Of a DNA stretch of 19,980 nucleotides, positions 7,367-13,494 are shown piece by piece. Each line of letters opens with the position of its first letter. Positions within the stretch are counted from its first letter, which is position 1. This DNA comes from an uncultured Eubacteriales bacterium (GTDB taxonomy: Bacteria; Bacillota; Clostridia; Lachnospirales; Lachnospiraceae): contig CACZSO010000155.1 in the NCBI GenBank assembly GCA_902783795.1, positions 1 to 19,980 of the forward strand, written 5' to 3'. The position numbers and the translations under genes were made by a program. A model generated the notes under the pieces. That model worked only from the letters and a program-made list of their open reading frames with translations, did not search any database and was not told where the DNA came from.

Positions 7367-7435
7367 ATGAAAAACATTATACAAATTCAACAAAAAAAGC
7401 AAGCGGTCGTTTTCCTGTTTGTGCTATTAGCATAA
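7367..7435 (+). CDS. Possible 22-codon hydrophobic peptide / leader ORF
   Basis: ATG follows GGGGGAATT and opens a 22-codon frame, MKNIIQIQQKK then AVVFLFVLLA, ending in TAA. A short polar/basic head followed by a hydrophobic stretch looks like a tiny membrane peptide or truncated signal sequence. It lies between the terminator at 7310 and the murA promoter at 7539. I found no obvious promoter for it. It could be a chance frame in AT-rich DNA. The rest of 7436-7538 is AT-rich, with repeated AATTATGAA words (7363, 7441 and 7452) and no other gene visible. Confidence 0.3.
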   Translation: MKNIIQIQQKKQAVVFLFVLLA

Positions 7436-7538
7436 GGGTTAATTATGAATAAATTATGAACAAGGAAAAAACAATATGTAAAAACCAAAATCTCAGCTGA
7501 TGAACTTAACAACTCTGTAATAACTCCGTCGATTTTTC

Positions 7539-7567
7539 TTTACAAGTGTGAAAAAAAGTGTTATAAT
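7539..7567 (+). promoter_or_regulatory. Promoter of murA
   Basis: -35 TTTACA (7539-7544), an exact 17-nt spacer and a perfect -10 TATAAT (7562-7567). Transcription would start near 7574, giving a leader of about 49 nt that ends in TAGGAG before the ATG. Confidence 0.9.
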
Positions 7568-7622
7568 GCTCTCACCATGGGCACTTTATCATCTCATGGA
7601 CAATGTTTTTTAGGAGAGTATC

Positions 7623-8918
7623 ATGGAACAGTTTGCAATCAGAGGCGGCAGACCTTTATGCGGTGAAGTAGCAGTCAGCGGCGCGAAAAACGCAGCCCTG
7701 GGAATACTTGCAGCGGCTGTCATGTCTGATGAAGACGTGGTCATTCATAATATACCTGATGTTGCAGACGTCAATATCCTGCTGGAAACTATTGCGGAGA
7801 CCGGCGTTACGGTAAAAAGACAGAGCCCTCACGATGTGCTCATCAACGGCTCCACCATCCGTTCCAGGATCGTAGATAATTCATTTATCAGAAAGATGCG
7901 CGGCGGATATTATCTCTTAGGCGCTCTTCTGGGAAGATATCATCAGGCGGAAGTAGCCCTTCCCGGCGGCTGTGTCATCGGCTCACGGCCCATCGACCAG
8001 CATCAGAAAGGTTTTGAGCTGTTAGGGGCTACGACAGACACGGTCAACGGCTTTATCGTTGCTGAAGCTGAAGAACTGAACGGAGCCCATATTTATTTTG
8101 ATACCGTTTCCGTAGGAGCGACCATCAATGTCATGCTGGCGGCTGTTTTTGCCAAGGGCCGGACGGTGATGGAGAACGTGGCGAGAGAGCCCCATATCGT
8201 GGATGTGGCCAGCTGTTTAAACTCCATGGGCGCCAGGATCAAAGGCGCCGGTACGGATATGATCCGTATCGATGGCGTGGATAAACTGCATGGCACTGAA
8301 TATACAGTGATCCCGGACCAGATCGAGGCCGGTACCTTTTTAACGGCAGCAGCGGTCACCCGCGGCGATGTTACCGTGAAAAACGTGATCCCGAAGCATC
8401 TGGAATGTATTACATCTAAACTGCGTGAGATGGGATGCAGCGTAGAAGAGTTTGACGACGCTGTACGGCTTTATGTAAACAGGCCTTTAAAAGGCGCCAG
8501 AGTTAAAACATTGCCCTATCCCGGCTTCCCCACGGATATGCAGCCACAGATAACGGTGGTGCTTTCCACGGTTAAAGGCAGCAGCACGGTGACAGAGACT
8601 ATCTTTGAAAACCGGTTTATGTATGTGGATGAGCTGAAGCGTATGGGCGCCGATATTACGGTGGAAAGCAACACAGCATTCGTTAAGGGCATCCAGAAGC
8701 TGATGGGTACTCAGTTATCAGCTCCCGACTTAAGAGCCGGCGCAGCCCTGGTTACCGCAGCTCTGGCAGCTGATGGTGATTCCACTGTGGATAATGTACA
8801 TTTTATCCTGCGGGGCTATGAGAATTTTGCCGATAAGCTGAAGAGTCTGGGCGGACAGATCGAGACTGTTTTCTCAGAAGCAGAAGCGAAGAAGTTTTTC
8901 ATGCAGGTAGTCAGCTGA
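7623..8918 (+). CDS. murA: UDP-N-acetylglucosamine 1-carboxyvinyltransferase
   Basis: A 431-aa cytosolic enzyme catalysing the first committed step of peptidoglycan synthesis, transfer of enolpyruvate from PEP to UDP-GlcNAc. K22-N23 in SGAKNAALG and the active-site C117 in PGGCVIGSRPIDQH are present, so the enzyme should be sensitive to fosfomycin, which alkylates this cysteine. The two inside-out alpha/beta domains are complete, with DQIEAGTF, the FPTDMQPQ segment and a C-terminal LRAGAALVTAALAADG motif. The length is normal (about 420-435). Firmicutes often carry two paralogues (MurA and MurZ); this reading cannot say which this is. It stands alone between a strong promoter and a strong terminator. 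TAGGAGAG at 7611 sets the start. Confidence 0.96.
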   Translation: MEQFAIRGGRPLCGEVAVSGAKNAALGILAAAVMSDEDVVIHNIPDVADVNILLETIAETGVTVKRQSPHDVLINGSTIRSRIVDNSFIRKMRGGYYLLGALLGRYHQAEVALPGGCVIGSRPIDQHQKGFELLGATTDTVNGFIVAEAEELNGAHIYFDTVSVGATINVMLAAVFAKGRTVMENVAREPHIVDVASCLNSMGARIKGAGTDMIRIDGVDKLHGTEYTVIPDQIEAGTFLTAAAVTRGDVTVKNVIPKHLECITSKLREMGCSVEEFDDAVRLYVNRPLKGARVKTLPYPGFPTDMQPQITVVLSTVKGSSTVTETIFENRFMYVDELKRMGADITVESNTAFVKGIQKLMGTQLSAPDLRAGAALVTAALAADGDSTVDNVHFILRGYENFADKLKSLGGQIETVFSEAEAKKFFMQVVS

Positions 8919-8936
8919 CATAACATGGATTCAGAC

Positions 8937-8970
8937 GGGAGGCGCTTTGATCAGGCGGCCTCCCTTTTTT
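8937..8970 (+). terminator. Intrinsic terminator of murA
   Basis: GGGAGGC (8937-8943) pairs with GCCTCCC (8958-8964), followed directly by TTTTTT (8965-8970). It begins 18 nt after the murA stop. Confidence 0.92.
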
Positions 8971-9066
8971 GAGGTCTGTGTAAGGAAATCTGCCGGCTAA
9001 AGCCGGATGCAGGCTATGAAAACGGGCAGAGAGCCGGTATTCTCTCCGGCGGATCAGGAGCAGGGT

Positions 9067-9786
9067 ATGAGAAGGATTTTTATCACCAATGATGACGGTA
9101 TAGATTCAGACGGTCTTAAGCGGTTGGCGGAAGCGGCCAGGGATTTCGGCGAAGTGTGGGTGGTGTCTCCGGAAAAGCAGCGGAGCGCCGTATCTCACAG
9201 CATCCTTCTCAGGGAGCCCATAGAAGTGCATCCCTATGATTTCCCGGTGGAGGGAGTCCATGCTTTTTCCTGCAGCGGCATGCCTGCAGACTGCGTGAGA
9301 GTCGGGACATTGAATATTATGCCGGGACCTCCGGATGTGGTATTTACCGGCATTAATTTCGGATACAATACAGCCACAGACCTTCAATATTCTGCCACGG
9401 CAGGTGCTGCCATGGAAGGGGAATTCCAGGGTTACCTGTCCATCGCTTTTTCTGAAGGGACCGGCGGGTGCCATGAGGTCACGGACAGGTATCTTAAGGA
9501 GATCATGGCAGAATTGGCAGAAAAACCCTATGTGCCGGGGCAGATCTATAATGTGAATTTCCCGGACTGCCGGCTTTCAGAGTTTAACGGGATCCGGTAT
9601 GACCGGAAAGTATCCCGGCGTTCTTTCTTTGTGGATCGCTACCGGGCCATAGAAGAATTCCCGGATGGCGGGGTGAAGCTGGTGGTGAATGATAAACATA
9701 TGGTGATCCCGGAGGAAGGGACAGACTACGGCGCAGTCATCGACCGGTGCATTTCTATAGGGATCGTAAAGAATATCGGATCATAA
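9067..9786 (+). CDS. surE: 5'/3'-nucleotidase SurE
   Basis: A 239-aa metal-dependent phosphatase acting on nucleoside monophosphates, and on polyphosphate or exopolyphosphate in some species. The metal site is complete: N8-D9-D10 at the N-terminus (FITNDDG), S40 in PEKQRSAVSHS and N97 in TGINFGYN. The family segment DLQYSATAGAAMEGEFQG follows. The start at 9067 is chosen because MRRIFITNDDG is the usual SurE N-terminus and AGGAG (9056-9060) lies 6 nt before it. An in-frame ATG at 9007 would add 20 uncharacteristic residues and has no ribosome site. The gene lies after the murA terminator and faces mecA. The 5' leader contains a CCGGCT/AGCCGG stem at 8993-9006. I did not find a clear promoter. 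Confidence 0.94.
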   Translation: MRRIFITNDDGIDSDGLKRLAEAARDFGEVWVVSPEKQRSAVSHSILLREPIEVHPYDFPVEGVHAFSCSGMPADCVRVGTLNIMPGPPDVVFTGINFGYNTATDLQYSATAGAAMEGEFQGYLSIAFSEGTGGCHEVTDRYLKEIMAELAEKPYVPGQIYNVNFPDCRLSEFNGIRYDRKVSRRSFFVDRYRAIEEFPDGGVKLVVNDKHMVIPEEGTDYGAVIDRCISIGIVKNIGS

Positions 9787-9811
9787 AAAGGCGGCAGGAT
9801 GACCTGCCGCC
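9785..9811. terminator. Bidirectional terminator between surE and mecA
   Basis: GGCGGCAGG (9790-9798) pairs perfectly with CCTGCCGCC (9803-9811) around a 4-nt loop. On the minus strand the stem is followed by TTTTT (complement of 9785-9789), a good terminator for mecA. On the plus strand a T-rich stretch (TGATTTAATGTTTTATTT) follows, serving surE. Confidence 0.9.
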
Positions 9812-9830
9812 TGATTTAATGTTTTATTTA

Positions 9831-10487
9831 TCATAGCTGTCTGAATACGGTGACCGGATCCTCCATGACCGGTGTCTCATGCTCTGAAAGATAAGCAAAG
9901 AAGACCTGGTCATTCTCTGCCCGGTCGCCGAACTCCGCCAGACTGTTCAGGAAATTAGAAAACTCCAGGACGTTCATGACCTCCGGTCTTTTAATGGCCA
10001 GACAGAAACCGAAAGCAGAAGGATGCCGGTAAAGCAGGCTCTTCCCCGGAAAATCTCCGGAAACATGATGACAGAAAGTCATGACAGCGTCAATGTCCGC
10101 AAAGAGAAAGACACCGGCATGCAGCATCTGGATATTTTCTTCCGGAGAGAAGAAGGAACCGGCCATGTGATTCGGCCTGGGATGAGGCTGCTCATCATCG
10201 AAGGGGGTGAACCGGGCAAAGTGCGGGTCCAGCTCCTCGGAATCACTTAAGGCAGAGACCGTGATCATCAGCTCATCCGGGCTGATGGGGACAGCCTCGA
10301 TCATGAGCGGGTATTCCTCCTGATTAAAGCCATAGCGTTCCACGGCCTCCTCGACGACCTCGTGAAAGAGGTCCATGGTGGCCTGGTTGCCGTATTTCAG
10401 TTCTTTAAATGTCAGCTGCCGTTCGCTTAGATCTGTAGCGGTGACGATACAGCGGATCTGATGATCATTGATTCTTTCTATACGCAT
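9831..10487 (-). CDS. mecA: MecA-family adaptor protein (ClpC adaptor)
   Basis: A 218-aa protein beginning MRIERINDHQIRC, the characteristic start of MecA/YpbH proteins. It continues with DLSERQLTFKELKYG and EYPLMIEAVPISPDEL, which also match the family. The N-terminal domain (about 1-85) recognises substrates. A Pro/His-rich acidic linker follows (about 90-125). The C-terminal domain (about 130-218) would dock on the ClpC hexamer, trigger its assembly and feed substrates to ClpP. In Bacillus it targets ComK; here the target is unknown, and a competence role should not be assumed. The start follows GGGGG on the minus strand. It is a monocistronic gene convergent with surE and shares its terminator. 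Confidence 0.92.
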   Translation of the reverse strand: MRIERINDHQIRCIVTATDLSERQLTFKELKYGNQATMDLFHEVVEEAVERYGFNQEEYPLMIEAVPISPDELMITVSALSDSEELDPHFARFTPFDDEQPHPRPNHMAGSFFSPEENIQMLHAGVFLFADIDAVMTFCHHVSGDFPGKSLLYRHPSAFGFCLAIKRPEVMNVLEFSNFLNSLAEFGDRAENDQVFFAYLSEHETPVMEDPVTVFRQL

Positions 10488-10574
10488 GGACGACCCCCTT
10501 TAAAACCAGGGTTTTCAGCCCTTTTTAATATGCTGTACTCCAGGTACGGCACATGATTTTTATCCTACGCTATA

Positions 10575-10603
10575 AGTGTATATGATAAGCCCCTGGACGT
10601 CAA
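10575..10603 (-). promoter_or_regulatory. Candidate mecA promoter
   Basis: On the minus strand, TTGACG (10598-10603), a 17-nt spacer and TACACT (10575-10580). The -35 is 5/6 and the -10 is 4/6. Transcription would start near 10568, giving a leader of about 80 nt before mecA. Confidence 0.55.
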
Positions 10604-10660
10604 GCGAACTTTTTGTGAAGTCGGATGGTAATGAGTGACCTATGGCAGGATATTCAAGGA

Positions 10661-10689
10661 AAAATAAAGAAACATACAGAATGTGTCAA
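10661..10689 (-). promoter_or_regulatory. Second, weaker candidate promoter upstream of mecA
   Basis: On the minus strand, a perfect TTGACA (10684-10689), a 17-nt spacer and TATTTT (10661-10666). The -10 is only 4/6. It could give a longer mecA transcript. Confidence 0.35.
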
Positions 10690-11257
10690 AAACAGCAGTA
10701 AAGCGTCCGGTCCGTAGAAGTTTACAGAAAAAACAGAAAAGAAACTTATGTTCCGGAAGCCAATGTCCTTGTAATCCCCGGGGAAGGATGCTACATTGGC
10801 GGTGAGAAATACTTGATCGAGAGTTTTCGCTGTCAGCGGAATCCCAGCCCGGATCAGGGCAGTTTCATTTACAAATCTGGCCGCACACAGGCTGAAACTA
10901 AATCCCCAATGAACTGACAAATGGTATTACATCACACATACCTCCTTAAAAAGGACTGCTTTACCGTGAAGAAAAGCAGTCTCCGGCAGGCTTATGAAAA
11001 AGCTGTGGCCCGGTATGGGAAAAAATAAAAAGGTATGCAAAAAGCGTCATAGCCTTGCCGGAAAACTGAAAATGTGCAGGACAGAAGGGATCGCGAAAAG
11101 TATTTCCCGGCAGAAAACCGCAAATCTGTAGAAAGGATATGCCGGAAGCCCTAAGGATATAGATACCGGTCTTTCTGCTGATCTTATCAGGGCCCCGGCT
11201 GAATACCGGGACCCTGACATTGAAAAAGAAAAGCTTTTTCCTTCTGTAATTCCCTGA
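10690..11257. other. Unassigned region between mecA and the methyltransferase
   Basis: No convincing gene was found. On the minus strand a frame of about 89 codons (10654-10920) lacks an ATG start and is preceded, two codons after an optimally spaced ATG, by TAA. On the plus strand an antiparallel frame (10702-10916) is also open but has no start codon. A 35-codon plus-strand ORF (10921-11028, MVLHHTYLLKK at the start and AYEKAVARYGKK at the end) has no ribosome site. Hairpins occur at 10954-10981, 11187-11217 (6 bp + mismatch + 5 bp, 7-nt loop) and 11222-11240. It could be a decayed gene, a non-coding RNA, or both. Confidence 0.5.
10946..10981 (-). terminator. Minus-strand terminator-like hairpin of unknown transcript
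   Basis: GACTGCTTT (10954-10962) pairs with AAAGCAGTC (10973-10981) around a 10-nt loop. Read on the minus strand the stem is followed by CTTTTTAA, a standard U-tract. No gene lies upstream on the minus strand, so the terminated RNA would be a leader or small RNA. AAGGAGGT follows immediately. Confidence 0.5.
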
Positions 11258-11286
11258 TTGAATTTCAGCGAAAAAAATGCTATCAT
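11258..11286 (+). promoter_or_regulatory. Promoter of the methyltransferase-hslO unit
   Basis: -35 TTGAAT (11258-11263), a 17-nt spacer and -10 TATCAT (11281-11286). The ATG at 11294 begins 7 nt after the -10 box, where transcription itself is expected to start. Confidence 0.7.
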
Positions 11287-11293
11287 CTGTCCT

Positions 11294-12058
11294 ATGAGCG
11301 AATATGGTGAATTTTCAAGAGTATATGATCTGTTTATGGATGACATCCCTTATGAAGACTGGTGTGAAAAGATCGTGGAGATCCTGAAAGAGCAGGGTAT
11401 CCATGACGGGCTGGTCTGCGAACTGGGCTGCGGCACCGGTACCATGACAGAACTTCTGACGGAAGCCGGTTATGATATGACCGGGATCGACCGGTCAGAA
11501 AGCATGCTGCAGGAAGCCTTGATAAAGCGGGATGAGAGCGGGCATGCCATTTTGTACCTTTGCCAGGACATCCGGGAATTTGAACTGTACGGCACCATGC
11601 GGGCTTTTGTGGCAGTCTGCGATACCATGAACTACCTGCTGACCAGGGAGGAACTCCTGACGGTTTTCAAACTGGTAAATAATTACCTGGATCCGGAAGG
11701 TGTCTTTATTTTTGACATGAAGACACGGCACTTTTATAAGGATGTGCTGGGAGAACGTACAGAAGCTGATAATGAAGAGGAAGCCTCCTATATCTGGGAG
11801 AATTATTTCGACGAAGAAACAGACCTTAACGAGTATGCGCTGACTATTTTTGAACGGCTGGAAAACGGGCTGTTCGAAAAGTCCGAGGAATTTCATCAGC
11901 AGCGGGCCTATGACACAGAAATAATAAAGACGCTGGCGAAAGAGGCTGGAATGATCTTTCTTAAGGTCATGGATGAATCAGGAAAAGAACCGGATGAAAA
12001 CAGCGAACGGCTGATCTATCTGTTAAGAGAAAAAGGAAAGAAGAAAGATAATGAGTGA
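11294..12058 (+). CDS. Class I SAM-dependent methyltransferase
   Basis: A 254-aa protein with the glycine-rich SAM-binding motif I, CELGCGTGT (42-50), followed by the motif II acid in MTGIDRSESML and a typical post-motif region with DTMNYLL and FIFDMKT. The substrate (small molecule, RNA or protein) is not evident. The N-terminus, YGEFSRVYDLFM..IPYEDW, is typical of a clostridial methyltransferase family often found next to hslO. The start at 11294 is preferred over a TTG at 11258 because the family begins here and because that TTG lies in the -35 box. There is no Shine-Dalgarno before the ATG, which fits leaderless initiation. The 3' end overlaps hslO by 8 nt, so the pair is an operon. Confidence 0.85.
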   Translation: MSEYGEFSRVYDLFMDDIPYEDWCEKIVEILKEQGIHDGLVCELGCGTGTMTELLTEAGYDMTGIDRSESMLQEALIKRDESGHAILYLCQDIREFELYGTMRAFVAVCDTMNYLLTREELLTVFKLVNNYLDPEGVFIFDMKTRHFYKDVLGERTEADNEEEASYIWENYFDEETDLNEYALTIFERLENGLFEKSEEFHQQRAYDTEIIKTLAKEAGMIFLKVMDESGKEPDENSERLIYLLREKGKKKDNE

Positions 12059-12929
12059 TTATATGATCCGGGGGATTGCCTCGGAAGGCGAGATCCGCTT
12101 TTTTGCAGCTTATACCAGGGATACAGCTGAATTTGCCAGAAAAGCCCACGGTTTAAGCCCGGTGGCTGCAGCTGCGCTGGGACGGCTTCTGACCGGCGGC
12201 GTCATGATGGGCGCCATGCTGAAAAACGATGAAGATATATTGACCCTGAAGATCGACTGTGACGGACCCATCGGGGGATTGACCGTGACGGCAGATGCTT
12301 TGGGCCATGTGAAGGGATATGTGAAGAATCCCGAGGTAGACCTTCCCGCCAATGATAAAGGAAAGCTGGATGTGGGCGGCGCCCTGGACCTGGGGGTGCT
12401 GAGCGTCATTAAGGACGAAGGCCTGAAGGAGCCCTACATTGGCCAGACCATCCTGCAGACCGGGGAGATCGCCGAAGATCTGACTTATTATTTCGCGGTG
12501 TCAGAGCAGACACCCTCCTCGGTGGCCCTTGGGGTACTGTTAGATAAAGATTCCGGTGAAGTAAAGCAGGCCGGCGGCTTTATCCTCCAGGTGATGCCCA
12601 ATGCGTCAGACGAGACCATCAGCCGGCTGGAAGAACGGCTGTCCCATATATCCTCAGTGACGTCTTTCTTCGAAGAAGGGAAGACCATAGAAGATATGAT
12701 GGAGCTGCTGCTTTCCGGCATGGATCATCATATCACGGAGCGTAAGGACTGCGGCTTTTTCTGTGACTGCTCGGAAGAGAAGACAGAAGGCATGATCAGT
12801 TCCCTGCCGAAAGAAGAGCTGCAGGATATGATCGATGAGGGAAAAGAGGTGGAAGTGGTCTGCCATTTCTGCAATAAGCGGTACCTGTTCAGTGTGGACA
12901 GGATCAGGGAAATGCTGAAGAATAAATAA
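12051..12929 (+). CDS. hslO: Redox-regulated chaperone Hsp33
   Basis: A 292-aa cytosolic holdase activated by oxidation and unfolding. The N-terminal domain starts MSDYMIRGIASEGEIRFFAA and contains GGLTVTADALG and VKGYVKNP, typical of Hsp33. The C-terminal redox switch has C238-x-C240 and C271-x2-C274, the four zinc-binding cysteines that form disulfides with HOCl or peroxide plus heat. An extra cysteine, C234, precedes them. The length is normal. The ATG (ATGAGTGA) overlaps the end of the methyltransferase gene and is preceded by AAAGGAAAG, so the two are translated from one message. No CIRCE element is visible in front of this unit, so unlike htpG it should not be under HrcA. Confidence 0.96.
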   Translation: MSDYMIRGIASEGEIRFFAAYTRDTAEFARKAHGLSPVAAAALGRLLTGGVMMGAMLKNDEDILTLKIDCDGPIGGLTVTADALGHVKGYVKNPEVDLPANDKGKLDVGGALDLGVLSVIKDEGLKEPYIGQTILQTGEIAEDLTYYFAVSEQTPSSVALGVLLDKDSGEVKQAGGFILQVMPNASDETISRLEERLSHISSVTSFFEEGKTIEDMMELLLSGMDHHITERKDCGFFCDCSEEKTEGMISSLPKEELQDMIDEGKEVEVVCHFCNKRYLFSVDRIREMLKNK

Positions 12930-12938
12930 GAAAGATAT

Positions 12939-12978
12939 AAAAAAACCGGGAACGTAACTGTTCCCGGTTTCGGTTTTT
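12939..12978. terminator. Bidirectional terminator between hslO and the cold-shock gene
   Basis: AAACCGGGAAC (12943-12953) pairs perfectly with GTTCCCGGTTT (12960-12970) around a 6-nt loop. TTTTT at 12974-12978 serves the plus strand. The A-run at 12939-12945 gives a T-run for the minus strand. Confidence 0.92.
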
Positions 12979-12984
12979 CCAGAA

Positions 12985-13185
12985 TTAAAGTCTGTTGACG
13001 TTTACAGCCTGCGGACCTTTTGTGCCTTCAATGACATCAAATTCTACTTCCTGGCCTTCATCAAGGGTCTTAAACCCTTCCATATTGAGACCTGTGTAGT
13101 GGACGAATACATCTTTTCCTTCTTCGTCGGTAATGAAGCCATAGCCTTTCTGGTTGTTGAACCACTTGACGGTTCCTTTGTTCAT
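12985..13185 (-). CDS. cspA: Cold-shock protein (CspA family)
   Basis: A 66-aa single cold-shock domain that binds single-stranded RNA and DNA and melts secondary structure, acting as an RNA chaperone and antiterminator. RNP1 (K13-G-Y-G-F-I18) and RNP2 (V26-F-V-H-Y30) are both intact, with W8 and F9 in VKWFNNQ completing the aromatic platform. The length is exactly that of Bacillus CspB and E. coli-type Csps. The start follows GGAGGGAG on the minus strand. It is a monocistronic gene with its own promoter (13308-13336), giving a leader of about 115 nt, and it converges on hslO. Bacteria usually carry several Csp paralogues, so the letter in the symbol is nominal. Confidence 0.95.
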   Translation of the reverse strand: MNKGTVKWFNNQKGYGFITDEEGKDVFVHYTGLNMEGFKTLDEGQEVEFDVIEGTKGPQAVNVNRL

Positions 13186-13307
13186 AGCAAACTCCCTCCA
13201 GTAAAAAATATAAAGATAACGTCACGGAAGCTGCTTTTGTTTCTTCCGCGGGTTGTCAAAAAAATGACCTTACCCGGTTTTGGGCATGTATTTTAAAAAC
13301 TCCGCGT

Positions 13308-13336
13308 AATATAAACGGAATTTTTATTATGGTCAA
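13308..13336 (-). promoter_or_regulatory. Promoter of the cold-shock gene, with long 5' leader
   Basis: On the minus strand, TTGACC (13331-13336), a 17-nt spacer and TATATT (13308-13313); both boxes are 5/6. The predicted start near 13301 leaves about 115 nt untranslated, the kind of long leader that in csp genes folds differently in the cold. A weaker alternative is TTGACT (13364-13369) with TAAATT (13341-13346). Confidence 0.75.
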
Positions 13337-13376
13337 GTTTAATTTATCACAAAGCGAAGGATAAGTCAAGGTGAAC

Positions 13377-13405
13377 TTGACAGGATAATTCGAATTCGTT
13401 ATACT
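13377..13405 (+). promoter_or_regulatory. Promoter of the membrane protein / zinc-ribbon / TPM operon
   Basis: A perfect -35 TTGACA (13377-13382), a 17-nt spacer and -10 TATACT (13400-13405). The spacer contains the perfect palindrome AATTCGAATT (13387-13396), a possible repressor site. Transcription would start near 13412. Confidence 0.85.
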
Positions 13406-13494
13406 TTATTTATGATTTTTCAGATGCCGGAACCAGGAATAAGGAATTAAAAGTCTACATCCTTATTATGGACCCGGCAGGAAAGGGTCCAGCC

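Noticed and set aside
9028..9050. Interleaved arms AGAGA/TCTCT and GCCGG/CCGGC before the surE ribosome site, suggesting a pseudoknot
   Set aside because: The connecting loops would be zero nucleotides long, so both stems cannot form together. At most they are alternative short stems.
9007..9066. Upstream in-frame ATG codons extending SurE by 20 residues
   Set aside because: They lack a ribosome site, and SurE proteins begin at the residue encoded at 9067, which has AGGAG at ideal distance.
11258..11293. TTG start codon adding 12 residues to the methyltransferase
   Set aside because: The TTG is part of the probable -35 box and no ribosome site precedes it. The family N-terminus begins at 11294.
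13468..13494. ATG start at 13468 for the polytopic membrane protein
   Set aside because: No ribosome site at proper distance, whereas the in-frame ATG at 13495 has AGGAAAGGG 7 nt upstream.
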